DNA of 64,000 nt, from the NCBI RefSeq assembly GCF_017357525.1, contig NZ_CP036172.1, forward strand, positions 744,001 through 808,000, read 5' to 3'. Both the position numbers and the translations under genes were made by a program. The stretch comes from Methanofollis aquaemaris (GTDB taxonomy: Archaea > Halobacteriota > Methanomicrobia > Methanomicrobiales > Methanofollaceae). A model generated the notes under the pieces. That model did no database searches and was not told the origin of the DNA. It saw only the letters and a list, made by a program, of their open reading frames with translations. Numbering within the stretch: the stretch's first letter is position 1; every line of letters begins with the position of its first letter. Shown here piece after piece: positions 28,957 to 37,639 of this stretch.

Positions 28957-29310
28957 ATGACAGAGAGAAAACCAGAGGATATCATGGCGGAATACCTCCT
29001 GAAAGGAGGCAAAATGCTCGCTAAAGAGTGCAAGGCCTGCGGATCTCCGATGTTCGAGTACAAAGGCGAGACACTCTGCGTCGTCTGCGCAGAGAGGACG
29101 GTACGGCAGGAGCGCGAGCCGCCCGCACCGATGCCCGCCGCACCTGCCGCACCACCCGCCAGGGCAGGCACCGCCGAGGCCGGGATCGAAGCGGCGGTCA
29201 CCGCCCTCTGCACGCGGGTCGAAGGAGAGAACGACGAGCGCCGGTGCCTCACCCTGATGCAGGCGGTGCTTGCCGGCGCTGAAGCCCTCAAGATCCTCCG
29301 TCACTCATAA
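28957..29310 (+). CDS. Autoantigen p27 (Sjogren/scleroderma autoantigen 1)-type zinc protein
   Basis: From MTERKPEDIMAEYLLKGGKM the protein is 117 residues. It has one zinc ribbon, CKACGSPMFEYKGETLCVVC, then a Pro/Ala-rich linker and a C-terminal helical part. The layout LLKGGKMLAKECKACGSPMF matches the archaeal family related to human autoantigen p27. Its function is unknown. A GTG at 28948 could add three residues. Its stop lies about 10 bp inside the convergent hef gene. TATA-like CTTATATAC is at about 28919-28927. Confidence 0.88.
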   Translation: MTERKPEDIMAEYLLKGGKMLAKECKACGSPMFEYKGETLCVVCAERTVRQEREPPAPMPAAPAAPPARAGTAEAGIEAAVTALCTRVEGENDERRCLTLMQAVLAGAEALKILRHS

Positions 29311-31550
29311 GGCCGACTGGATACATCCCTGATCCCTTCGGCCCTCTTCTTCCCGATCCCTTTCACCTGGCTCAGGTCGTCGACCCCGGCGTCGATGACC
29401 GCCTGCACCGAACCGAAGTGTTCGAGGAGGGCGCGCGCGTGTTTCAGCCCGACCTCAGGGAAAGACGCGACCACATATTCCTGCTCTTCTTTTGCGGTCC
29501 GGTACGATTTTTTCGGCTGGACCGACCGTTCGGTCCGCTCGCTCCCCTCTCTTCTGGCGATGACAGCGAGCATCTCCGCAGTCTCGTCGGCGTCTCTGGT
29601 GAAGAGGACCGAGATGCCGAGGTCGATGGTGATCGCGGCGAGCGCCCCTCTGATGGCGTTGGGGTGGATGTCTCTTGCCGCATAGAGATCACCCTCCCCC
29701 TCGACGATCAGGACCGGGCGGGTGGCCGCCGATGCCAGGGCCCGCACCTGCCCCAGGAGGTCACGCTCGACAAGAGTGTCGGCAAAGTCCCGGACGGTCT
29801 TACGCTCCACCAGGACACGGTCGCCGACGGCATAGTCCCCGACCTCAAGGCGGGTGAGCGTCACCCGGAGCCCCAGGTCGGAGAGCACCTCGGCGACCCT
29901 CGACGAGGTCTCGCGGTCGTCGACGGTGATCGCCGGTCCCTCCTGTTCCGCAGCGGGGGCGGGGGCGGCGGCAAAGGCGCCGATGCTCGTCTGCCCGGCA
30001 ACCGACAACCTGGGCGAGACCTGACCGCCGTTGTTCCCGAGTTTTTTGATCCCCTTGAGCATCTGGCGCTCGCGGTTGAGACTCACGTACTTGTAGACCT
30101 CGTCCGAGGTGCCCTTTGTGGTGAGCACGACAATCCGGCCCGCCTCATTCCGGCCGGTCCGTCCCTTTCTCTGGATGCTCCGGATCTCTGAAGGGACAGC
30201 CTCATAGAAGACGACCAGGTCGGTGGACGGGACGTCCAGGCCCTCCTCCCCGACCGAGGTGGCGACGATCGCCGGGAACTCGCCCTCCCGGAAACGTCTC
30301 AACACCTCGATCTGCTGCTTCTGGGTGAGCCCCTTCTCCGCGTCTCTGGTCGCCTGCCCGACAAAGCGCTCGGCATGGACCCCGGCCGCTTTCAGGGCCT
30401 CGACCAGATGGCCGACCGTGTCCCTGAAACTGGCAAAGATGATGGTCCGGCTTTCGGGATGCTCGCGCACCTCTTCGAGGACGAGATCGATGGTCAGCCC
30501 GACCTTGGGGTGGAGTTCGGTCTCCCACCCGGCGGCGCGAGCGCAGAGCCGCCGGAAGACCGGGTCTCCAGCAAGCCGCTTGCTCGCCTTCGTCCCCGAA
30601 CCCGACCGCCCCTCGGAGAAGAGTTTCTCCAGGTAGGTCCGCAGGGCCGTACTCCCCTGCGACTCGGCGAGGGAGACGGCGTGTCTCACCTTCATGATCT
30701 CGGCGTACACCGAAGCCGCCATAAACCCCGCGGGGTCGTGCTGCGCGATCCTCGCCTGGACCTGGGCGTTGAGAGCATTGAGCGCCTTCATCGAGAGTTT
30801 CTCGCGTGCAGGCACCCTGAACCCCGCCTCCCCCAGGGCGTTGAGGCGCGAGTCCAGGAGACGGTTGAGGTCGCCGACGGCCTCCGCGAGTTCGTCGGGA
30901 AGGTCGACCGAGAGATAGTCCACGTCGCGCTCGTGGATGTACGGGCGGACATCGTCATCATGCTCGGTCCGCGCCTCCACCTGCACGACGCCGAGGTTTG
31001 CCATCACTTCCTCCACCTTCCCGTGGTCCCCGCCCGGCGAGGCGGTCATCGCAAGGAGAAGAGGTTTCCCGGCTGTCGTCAGGTACCGGCGCGTCAGAAA
31101 GACATACGCGTAGTTTCCGACCGCCCGGTGACACTCGTCCACCACCAGGAGGGTGACCTCCCCCAGGTCGTAGCGTCCGGCGATGAGATCGTTTTTCACC
31201 ACCTGCGGGGTGGCAAAGACCGCCTGCGCACATTCCCAGATCGCCTTCCGTTCATCGGGTGCGGTATCCCCGGTAAAGAGAGCACAGGCTCCCTCAGGGA
31301 GGTTGAGCCGTTCGGAGAAGAAACGGAGGTGCTGCTCGACGAGCGGTTTGGTCGGGGCGAGCACCAGGAGCCTGCCCCCTTCCTGATACAGCCTGGAAGC
31401 CGCGGTGATCAGGGCGACGGCGGTCTTGCCAAGTCCCGTGGGCAGGACCACCATCGTGCTGGCGTCGAGGGCCTGGAGGGCGATGGCGAGTTGGTATCGC
31501 CGCTCTTCCAGACACTCGGGCCTGATGAGGGGGTGGCTGATGTACTTCAT
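29301..31550 (-). CDS. hef: Hef: fork-processing helicase-nuclease
   Basis: The 749-residue protein has a superfamily-2 helicase part with Walker A PTGLGKTA (residues 37-44), DECH (138-141) and QRKGRTGRNEAG (motif VI). A C-terminal XPF nuclease follows, with DDRETSSRV ... GDYAVGDRVLVERKTVRDF; the ERK is at about 582-584. The end holds two helix-hairpin-helix motifs (FPEVGLKHARALLEHFGS; LSQVKGIGKKRAEGI). All catalytic residues are intact. Hef unwinds and cuts stalled forks and is the archaeal relative of FANCM/XPF. It overlaps glyS by four bases. Confidence 0.95.
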   Translation of the reverse strand: MKYISHPLIRPECLEERRYQLAIALQALDASTMVVLPTGLGKTAVALITAASRLYQEGGRLLVLAPTKPLVEQHLRFFSERLNLPEGACALFTGDTAPDERKAIWECAQAVFATPQVVKNDLIAGRYDLGEVTLLVVDECHRAVGNYAYVFLTRRYLTTAGKPLLLAMTASPGGDHGKVEEVMANLGVVQVEARTEHDDDVRPYIHERDVDYLSVDLPDELAEAVGDLNRLLDSRLNALGEAGFRVPAREKLSMKALNALNAQVQARIAQHDPAGFMAASVYAEIMKVRHAVSLAESQGSTALRTYLEKLFSEGRSGSGTKASKRLAGDPVFRRLCARAAGWETELHPKVGLTIDLVLEEVREHPESRTIIFASFRDTVGHLVEALKAAGVHAERFVGQATRDAEKGLTQKQQIEVLRRFREGEFPAIVATSVGEEGLDVPSTDLVVFYEAVPSEIRSIQRKGRTGRNEAGRIVVLTTKGTSDEVYKYVSLNRERQMLKGIKKLGNNGGQVSPRLSVAGQTSIGAFAAAPAPAAEQEGPAITVDDRETSSRVAEVLSDLGLRVTLTRLEVGDYAVGDRVLVERKTVRDFADTLVERDLLGQVRALASAATRPVLIVEGEGDLYAARDIHPNAIRGALAAITIDLGISVLFTRDADETAEMLAVIARREGSERTERSVQPKKSYRTAKEEQEYVVASFPEVGLKHARALLEHFGSVQAVIDAGVDDLSQVKGIGKKRAEGIRDVSSRPYE

Positions 31551-33271
31551 TCTTTCTTCAAGTCGGCGAAGATGGTGCGGCCCCTGATCAGAGAGAGCAG
31601 GGTTGGAACCAGATCCTCGGTCCTGACCCGCACCTGTTCCATGGAGTCGCGGTCACGGAGGGTGACCGTGCCCGCGTCCTTTGTCTCGGTATCGACGGTC
31701 ACCGCAAAGGGCGTCCCGACCTCGTCCTGGCGGCGGTATCGGCGGCCGATCGCGCCGTTGTCGTCGTAGTCGGCGAGAACACCGGCGTCCTGGAGGTCGG
31801 CGGTGATCTCTCGTGCAATGACGTCGAGGCCGTCCTTGTTCACCAGCGGGAAGACCGCCACCTGGACCGGGGCGATGCAGGGGGCGAGGCGGAGCACCTT
31901 GCGCACCTCGCCGTCGATCTCTTCCTCGTCATAGGCATGTTCGAGGACCGAGTAGATCATCCGGTCAATCCCGTACGAGGGTTCGATGACATGGGGCATC
32001 ACCTCGGCGCCCCGCACCTCGACCTCCTCCTCGCTGACCGTGTAGAGGTCGCCGGGCACAAAGATCGTCTCGCCGTCGACGACCACCTCGGCACCGTCAG
32101 GACCGGGCATCGCCTCGGCCAGGGCGGCGGCGATCTTCGCGGCCTTGCCGCGATACTTGGGGCCGAGCACACCCATGTTGGAGACGATCCGCTTTCTCGT
32201 CTCCCTGCGCGCCTCAGCGAAAGGCACAAAGACGGTCATGGAGTCACCGCTCTCGGCCGCATGGGCCCTGAGGTCGTAGTCGGTGCGGTCGGCGATCCCG
32301 ACGATCTCGACCCAGCCGAAACGCCCGGAGTACACCTCGGCGTCCCAGCAGTCGATGGCATAATGCGCCCGCTCGTCAGGGAGGTGCTGCCTGAAGCGTG
32401 TCCGCTTCGGGTCGACCCCGATGGCGACCATGAGTTCGTGGGTGAGGGCGAGATAGTAGGCGATATACTCGTTGGCAATGATCCCCTCATCCACCGCCTG
32501 GCGCATCGTCTTTGTGATCGCCTCGGTATTGTTCTGCTGCTGCTCGATCCCCCAGAGGTCGACGGGGTAGTCGGCGTAGCGCGAGAAGGCCGGATGAGTC
32601 TTCTCCTGGGGGTTGACGAAGATCTCGGCCTCGGCCTGGGTGAACTCGCGCAGGCGAATCATACCCTGGCGCGGGGAGATCTCGTTCCGGTACGACTTGC
32701 CGATCTGGACGGCGCCGAAGGGGAGTTTCTGCCGGTAGAAGCGCGAGAGCCTGGAGAAGTCGGTGAAGATCCCCTGAGCGGTCTCAGGTCTGAGGTAGCC
32801 CTTCCGCTGCGAACCAGGGCCGATGGTTGTCTGGAACATCAGGTTGAAGTCGAAGACCTCGGTCTGTCCGAAGGTCTCGCCGCAGGAGGGACACGCGGCG
32901 TCGGTGATGGCGGCCGCCAGTTCTTCTCTTGAGAGGACCGCGCCGTTTTCGATCCCGCACGCCTCGGCAAGGTGGTCTGCCCTGAAATATTCGTTGCAGT
33001 GGGGGCACTGGCACATCTTGTCGGCAAATCCCTTCACATGTCCAGAGGCGAGATATATTGACTCGGTCCCGACGGTCGGGCACTCAATTTCATAGTAACC
33101 CTCTCTGATGACGTAATAACGTCTCCAGATATTTTCGATCCGCCGCTTCATCATGGCACCGAGGGGGCCATAATCGATGAAGCCTGCAACAGCGCCATAG
33201 AGCTCTGCCGAGGGCCAGACAAAGCCGCGCCGCTTTGCGAGTTCTATGACTTTATCGTAGATGTCACTCAC
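31547..33271 (-). CDS. glyS: Glycyl-tRNA synthetase (archaeal/eukaryotic dimeric type)
   Basis: The 574-residue class II synthetase begins MSDIYDKVIELAKRRGFVWPSAELYGAVAGFIDYGPLG, the canonical start. It has a zinc-binding insert (CPHCNEYF, CPSCGETF), LRPETAQGIF (motif 2 region), RNEISPRQGMIRLREFTQAEAEIF, and motif 3 EPSYGIDRMIYSVLEHAY. It ends in an anticodon-binding domain. It charges tRNA-Gly and is first in a two-gene operon with hef. Confidence 0.96.
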   Translation of the reverse strand: MSDIYDKVIELAKRRGFVWPSAELYGAVAGFIDYGPLGAMMKRRIENIWRRYYVIREGYYEIECPTVGTESIYLASGHVKGFADKMCQCPHCNEYFRADHLAEACGIENGAVLSREELAAAITDAACPSCGETFGQTEVFDFNLMFQTTIGPGSQRKGYLRPETAQGIFTDFSRLSRFYRQKLPFGAVQIGKSYRNEISPRQGMIRLREFTQAEAEIFVNPQEKTHPAFSRYADYPVDLWGIEQQQNNTEAITKTMRQAVDEGIIANEYIAYYLALTHELMVAIGVDPKRTRFRQHLPDERAHYAIDCWDAEVYSGRFGWVEIVGIADRTDYDLRAHAAESGDSMTVFVPFAEARRETRKRIVSNMGVLGPKYRGKAAKIAAALAEAMPGPDGAEVVVDGETIFVPGDLYTVSEEEVEVRGAEVMPHVIEPSYGIDRMIYSVLEHAYDEEEIDGEVRKVLRLAPCIAPVQVAVFPLVNKDGLDVIAREITADLQDAGVLADYDDNGAIGRRYRRQDEVGTPFAVTVDTETKDAGTVTLRDRDSMEQVRVRTEDLVPTLLSLIRGRTIFADLKKE

Positions 33272-33680
33272 TGCGATCAGTCCTGGTGTATTATTTTGGC
33301 CATGGGATTATATAGTCCCACTTTCCCTGCCACAGATGGGGCGGCGTGCAGAGGGAGAGGGGCGGCATGCATGGGATCGTTGTCGCAGAACCGCGCAGAG
33401 GACCACGCCCAACCCGACGCGCTCACAAGACATTTACAGGGGAAAAGTCCGGATCTCACCTCATCGGATGTCGGAATGATCCTGCGCACACCAGTGGAAA
33501 AATCTGAAAATATATGGCAATATAATAAGAGTATCTTTTTTTAAGCAGTGCCCTTTTTACCCCATACATCTAAAATATTCCAATATCTCCGATTGAATCC
33601 CTCTGGTCCTGCCGGGGATTAATTAAAAATTTTTAAATATGATCAGACGTATTCTATTTCAGACCTAGTGTGGTATTGCC
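33272..33680. other. Gene-free stretch with promoters
   Basis: The left part (to about 33470) is GC-mixed with no coding frame I can support. The right part is AT-rich and ends in a strong TATA region (TTAATTAAAAATTTTTAAAT, 33619-33638) for the HTH gene starting at 33681. A T-rich run lies at 33535-33542. No dispersed repeat copy was recognised here. Confidence 0.45.
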
Positions 33681-34289
33681 ATGCCAGCAGAAAAGAGAAA
33701 AAAGGAACTCCTTGCACTCTTCCAGGACCTCACCAGCAAGACGGAGATCGTCGAGCCGATGAAAAAGATCCATGGGAGTCTCAGGGACCGTGATGCGGTG
33801 GGGCGTGAGATCGCTCTCATCATGCGCGAGATCCTTGACCGGGGTTTCTTCCAGACCAAGCTCTCCCCCCGCCAGCTGGCGACGCTCGTCATTGCCTTCA
33901 ACGAAGACAAGAATGACACCGAGATCGCCCGCGAGCTTGGAAACGAAAAACTGGCGAAGACTGTTGCCAGGGCACGGGTCAGGATCAAACTCTTCCGTGA
34001 GTCTGACTTTGACATGCCCTTCGAGCGTACGCTCCTCACCGATCTGGTCGATTCAGGGAAGACGATGAACGACATTTCCCAGATTCTGGGGATCAGTTCC
34101 TCGTCCCTGCGCGAGTACCGGCATGTGATCGCCATGGACGAGGACGCAACTCTCGATCCCTACCTGGAAAGGATCAAAGACGTGATTGAGGACCGCGACC
34201 TTTCAGAGCAGATGACCAGTGGTGTCGCTAACGACGGGCTTTCCGAGGCGATCGACGCGACTGAAGCCGAGATGGTCGACGTAACGTAA
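33681..34289 (+). CDS. HTH-containing conserved protein (Cmi4-like), unknown function
   Basis: The 202-residue charged, helical protein has two HTH-like regions: SPRQLATLVIAFNEDKNDTE with ARELGNEKLAKTVARARVRI, and SGKTMNDISQILGISSSSLREYR. It resembles proteins annotated in euryarchaea as conditioned medium-induced protein 4, but I am unsure of this match. The composition suggests a DNA-binding or regulatory role. A strong TATA region precedes it. Confidence 0.75.
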   Translation: MPAEKRKKELLALFQDLTSKTEIVEPMKKIHGSLRDRDAVGREIALIMREILDRGFFQTKLSPRQLATLVIAFNEDKNDTEIARELGNEKLAKTVARARVRIKLFRESDFDMPFERTLLTDLVDSGKTMNDISQILGISSSSLREYRHVIAMDEDATLDPYLERIKDVIEDRDLSEQMTSGVANDGLSEAIDATEAEMVDVT

Positions 34290-34349
34290 CGACCTGCCAG
34301 GCGGCCCTTCAGTACCACCTTTTTTACTCCAGGACACAGATCTGCGTGT

Positions 34350-35003
34350 ATGAAGATCCAGTGGCTTGGACATGCATGTTTTCTGCTTGAAGGGAGCAGG
34401 ACCATTCTGATCGATCCGTTCGTTCCTTCAGGCGAGATCCCGACCGACCCGGATATCGTGGCCGTCACCCATGGCCACGGCGATCATCTCGGGGCGGCGG
34501 CGAGTGTCGGAAAACTGACGGTAGCGGTGAACGAGATCGCAAAGTACCTCGCTGCACAGGGCATCCCGACCGAAGAGATCAATATCGGGGGGACAGTCGA
34601 GGTGGACGGCGTCTCGTTCACGATGACGCCGGCGCTCCACTCTTCATGGCTTGAGGAGGCGGGCAACGGGTATTATGGCGGTGTTGCAGCGGGGTTCGTC
34701 ATCAGGATGGACGGCGTCACCGTCTACCACGCAGGCGACACCGGCCTCTTCTCAGACATGAAGTTGATCCGGGAACTCTACCGCCCCGACGTCGCCCTCC
34801 TCCCGGTCGGCGGGCGGTACACGATGGGGCCCAGGGAGGCGATGATGGCGGCCGAGTTCGTGGGGGCGAAGATTGTCATCCCGATGCACTACAACACCTG
34901 GCCGCCGATTGCCCAGGATCTTTCAGGCTTCAAGACGGCGATCGAACGGACGACCGACATGAACGTGGTGCTTCTTGCGCCTGGCGAGAGTCTTGAGATG
35001 TAA
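34350..35003 (+). CDS. UPF0173 metal-dependent hydrolase (metallo-beta-lactamase fold)
   Basis: The 217-residue protein starts MKIQWLGHACFLLEGSRTILIDPF. It has the metal motif THGHGDHLG (H-x-H-x-D-H), a second ligand in HSSWLEE, YHAGDTGLFSDM (Asp ligand) and IPMHYNTWP (last His). All ligands for two metals are present. UPF0173 proteins are related to UlaG lactonases; the substrate is unknown. Module A of the dispersed repeat begins just after the stop. Confidence 0.93.
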   Translation: MKIQWLGHACFLLEGSRTILIDPFVPSGEIPTDPDIVAVTHGHGDHLGAAASVGKLTVAVNEIAKYLAAQGIPTEEINIGGTVEVDGVSFTMTPALHSSWLEEAGNGYYGGVAAGFVIRMDGVTVYHAGDTGLFSDMKLIRELYRPDVALLPVGGRYTMGPREAMMAAEFVGAKIVIPMHYNTWPPIAQDLSGFKTAIERTTDMNVVLLAPGESLEM

Positions 35004-35007
35004 AATA

Positions 35008-35310
35008 GGGCTCTGTTGAATCAGGCATGAACCCCTGGCTCAAGCATACGGGATGAAAATTTCTCGTTGCAGTTCTCCTGAGTGCGGAGGGATACTTGAT
35101 TCTTCTCCTTGCAACAGGGCACCTGAAGGATACGGTTCCATCGCCGCCCCCGGCCATCTTCACTATGGGGGTCCGGGATTGCGATTGGGCCGGGAAGGCG
35201 GAGGGGAGAACATGAAGAGGGTGGTGTCGTTCCCTCTGTTCTCTTCACGCGAGGAGAGAGATCTCGTTCAAGTGCATTCTCCTGGCGACCTTTTGTTCTT
35301 GACTCGCCAC
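35008..35310 (+). repeat. Composite dispersed repeat, modules A-B-C'-D (copy R7)
   Basis: Module A (35008-35102) begins GGCTCTGTTGAATCAGGCAT and includes CAAGCATACGGGATGAAAAT and GAGTGCGGAGGGATACTTGA. A shortened B (GCCGCCCCCGGCCATCTTCA, then GGGGGTCCGGG) follows. Half of C (GGGCCGGGAAGGCGG) comes next. Module D in reverse (35211-35310) closely matches the first 110 bp of the element at 16389, including AACGAGATCTCTCTC and CCTCGCGTGAAGAGAA on the minus strand. Module D ends at CTCGCCAC, matching the terminal TGGC of that element. Confidence 0.8.
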
Positions 35311-35357
35311 CAGTCGAACGTCAGCCCGGTTGTCTGGAAAAAAAGGTGCCGGATCGT

Positions 35358-37058
35358 TCAGGCCGTCTCGACCTTCGAGGCCTCTCCGAGCCCGAGTTCT
35401 TCGACGGCAATATCGCGCATCCTGAACTTCTGGATCTTGCCGGTGACCGACATCGGAAAGTCTTCGACGAACTTGAAGTATTTCGGAATCTTGAAGCGGG
35501 CGATCTGGCCGGTGCAGAAGTCGACGATCTCCCCGGGTGTGATGCTCTGTCCCTCCCGCGGCTTCACCCAGGCCATCAGTTCCTCGCCGTACCTCACGTC
35601 AGGCACCCCGATCACATAGGCGTCGGCGATCTTGGGGTGGTGGTGGAGGAACTCCTCGATCTCTCTGGGATAGATGTTCTCGCCGCCCCTGATCACCATC
35701 TCCTTGAGCCTGCCCGACATCCTCACATAGTCCTCCCCGTCCATCACCCCGAGGTCGCTGGTATGGAGCCAGCCATTGTGGTCCAGGGTGGCGTGACTGG
35801 CCGAGGGGTTGTTGTAGTAGCACTTCATCGCCATATACCCCCTCGCGCAGATCTCACCGATCTCGCCGCGCGGCACGATCCGTTTTGTCGCCGGGTCGAT
35901 GATCTTGATCTCGGTGTGCGGGAAGGGCCGGCCTACCGTCGTCACCCGTTTCTCCAGGGGATCGTCGACGGTGGTCATCGTGACACCCGGCGAGAGTTCG
36001 GTCTGCCCGTAGACGATGACGATGTCTCTCATGTTCATGAGCGTGTTGACCTGTTTCATCACCTCGATCGGACAGGGCGAACCGGCCATGATCCCGGTGC
36101 GCAGGGTGGAATAGTCGTATTTCGAGAACTCATGGTGCGAAAGTTCGGCGATGAACATCGTGGGCACGCCGTGGAGGGCGGTGCACCGTTCGTTCTGAAC
36201 CGCCTGCAACACCGCCTCCGCGTTGAAGACCGGCGAAGGGATAACCATCGTCGAGCCATGGGTGACGCAGGCCATGTTCGAGAGCACCATCCCGAAGCAG
36301 TGGTAGAAGGGTACCGGGATGCAGAGACGGTCCTTCTCGGTGAAACCCATCCCCTCGCCGATGATGAACCCGTTGTTCATCACGCCGTGATGGGTGAGCA
36401 CCACGCCCTTGGGAAACCCGGTCGTCCCGCTCGTATACTGGATGTTGATGGCGTCGTCGAAGTTGAGCATCTCCTCGCGCTCTTCCAGTTCGTCGGGACT
36501 GATCGCCTCTCCCCGCTTGATCATCTCGTCCCAGGTGAACATGCCGTTGTACGGGATGTCGCCCATGAAGACGATGTTTTTCAGGAACGGGAACTTCTCT
36601 GTCGAGACCCTGCCGGGCCGCGCCTCGATCGCCTCGGGGCAGGCCTCGTAGACCATGCCGACATAGTCGGAGGTCTTGAACCGTCCCTGCACGATAAGGG
36701 TCGAGACTTCGGCCTGCTTGAGGGCGTACTCCAGTTCAAAGACCCGGTACGCCGGGTTGATGTTGACCAGGATGGCCCCGATCTTCGCAGTCGCAAACTG
36801 GGTGAGGGTCCACTCGGCGTAGTTCATCGCCCAGATAGCAACCCGGTCGCCGCGCTCGACGCCGAGCGCCATAAGGCCACGTGCAAGAGAGTCTACCTGG
36901 AGAAGGAACTCCCGGTACGTCCAGCGGATGTTCTGGTGCACAGATACCAGGGCCTCGTTCTCCGGGTATTGTGCGGCTATACGGTTGAGCATGGCGCCGA
37001 TGGTCTCGCCCATCAGCGACAACTCTGAATGTCCGCATGCATAGCTGCCCGTGACCAT
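35358..37058 (-). CDS. Acyl-CoA synthetase, AMP-forming (medium-chain type)
   Basis: The 566-residue protein carries the P-loop-like YTSGTTGFPKGVVLTHHG, YGQTELSPGVT, GWLHTSDLGVMD (ATP-binding Asp), the hinge RLKEMVIRGGENIYPREIEE and the C-terminal lysine in PMSVTGKIQKFRM. The motif set is that of AcsA/FadD-type enzymes that activate short to medium carboxylic acids; the substrate is not readable from sequence. Together with acs and the ADP-forming enzyme it makes three acyl-CoA ligases in this window. TATA-like GATATAAG lies about 30 bp upstream, next to a perfect dyad. An internal ATG at 37013 is an alternative start. Confidence 0.92.
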   Translation of the reverse strand: MVTGSYACGHSELSLMGETIGAMLNRIAAQYPENEALVSVHQNIRWTYREFLLQVDSLARGLMALGVERGDRVAIWAMNYAEWTLTQFATAKIGAILVNINPAYRVFELEYALKQAEVSTLIVQGRFKTSDYVGMVYEACPEAIEARPGRVSTEKFPFLKNIVFMGDIPYNGMFTWDEMIKRGEAISPDELEEREEMLNFDDAINIQYTSGTTGFPKGVVLTHHGVMNNGFIIGEGMGFTEKDRLCIPVPFYHCFGMVLSNMACVTHGSTMVIPSPVFNAEAVLQAVQNERCTALHGVPTMFIAELSHHEFSKYDYSTLRTGIMAGSPCPIEVMKQVNTLMNMRDIVIVYGQTELSPGVTMTTVDDPLEKRVTTVGRPFPHTEIKIIDPATKRIVPRGEIGEICARGYMAMKCYYNNPSASHATLDHNGWLHTSDLGVMDGEDYVRMSGRLKEMVIRGGENIYPREIEEFLHHHPKIADAYVIGVPDVRYGEELMAWVKPREGQSITPGEIVDFCTGQIARFKIPKYFKFVEDFPMSVTGKIQKFRMRDIAVEELGLGEASKVETA

Positions 37059-37100
37059 AGGTTTTCGTACATACTGGTGCGAGAAGATCTTATATCATTA

Positions 37101-37115
37101 GTGTTCGCCGAACAC
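37101..37115. promoter_or_regulatory. Perfect 7+1+7 bp inverted repeat between the acyl-CoA synthetase and tRNA-Trp
   Basis: GTGTTCG and CGAACAC are exact complements around one central base. The dyad is about 5 bp upstream of the probable TATA element (37089-37097, minus strand) of the acyl-CoA synthetase gene and overlaps the region leading to the TATA-like ATTATTAAG of the tRNA. The position suits a regulator of the synthetase. Confidence 0.55.
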
Positions 37116-37156
37116 AATTATTAAGTCAGAAGAAGGCGCATATGAATAATACATTC

Positions 37157-37324
37157 GGGGTCGTGGCCTAGTCCGGAATGGCGACGGGCTCCAGCGGTCT
37201 TTGCGTGTGATGAACAATGGGTCTACTGATCTGATGATGACCCGTTGGAGCGCTGATGCATGTCTCGCTCCCCGCGCATGTCGGAGAGACCCGTCGATCG
37301 TGAGTTCAAATCTCACCGACCCCA
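37157..37324 (+). tRNA. tRNA-Trp (CCA) with 94-nt intron
   Basis: Exon 1 is 37157-37194, intron 37195-37288, exon 2 37289-37324. The joined tRNA has acceptor GGGGTCG/CGACCCC, anticodon stem ACGGG/CCCGT, loop CTCCAGA with anticodon CCA, and T-arm GTGAG-TTCAAAT-CTCAC. A bulge-helix-bulge forms from CTCC (37189-37192) pairing with GGAG (37283-37286). Its 3-nt bulges AGC and AGA place the splice sites after position 37 and before position 38, exactly as in archaeal tRNA-Trp. Confidence 0.95.
37195..37288 (+). ncRNA. Box C/D guide RNA inside the tRNA-Trp intron
   Basis: Box C GTGATGA (37207-37213), D' CTGA (37226-37229), C' ATGATGA (37234-37240) and D CTGA (37253-37256) are all present. The guide before D pairs with the 5' exon and its fifth base (37248) faces C34, the wobble base. 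The guide before D' pairs across the 3' splice site and its fifth base (37221) faces C39. This matches the known haloarchaeal case in which the intron directs 2'-O-methylation at positions 34 and 39 of its own tRNA. Confidence 0.88.
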
Positions 37325-37639
37325 CGTTTTCTGACTCATTCCGGTGATTTCATCTCTTTCTGCTGCGATTATACCATCAACTCATGCAAGGAGAAGGATC
37401 CCTCTTTCTACGATATGAGCCAGTATCCATAGTATTAACGACAGCACATCCATCTGGAGGCTGCGAGTGGTCGACGTGCGGTCCGGGACGATCGTGACAG
37501 AGGCTTCCTTTCATCGTCTTCTGGATCCCGGGGTTTCAGAACTCTCTCACTCCCGGACAGTTCTCCAATTTTCCTGCCCCCCGTCACTTTATGTATAAGC
37601 GCGTGCCATCTATATGCAGCATTAATTGAAGGGATTTCT
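37325..37639 (+). promoter_or_regulatory. Leader and promoter of fae-hps
   Basis: This 315-bp stretch has no coding frame. A TATA-like TTTATGTATAAG lies at 37588-37599, about 45 bp before the ATG at 37640, leaving a leader of roughly 15-20 bases. The left part (37325-37560) holds nothing I recognise. Confidence 0.5.

Noticed and set aside
35346-37028. 560-codon open frame opposite the acyl-CoA synthetase
   Set aside because: Antisense shadow of an AMP-forming synthetase with intact motifs; the composition is unnatural and no domain is seen.
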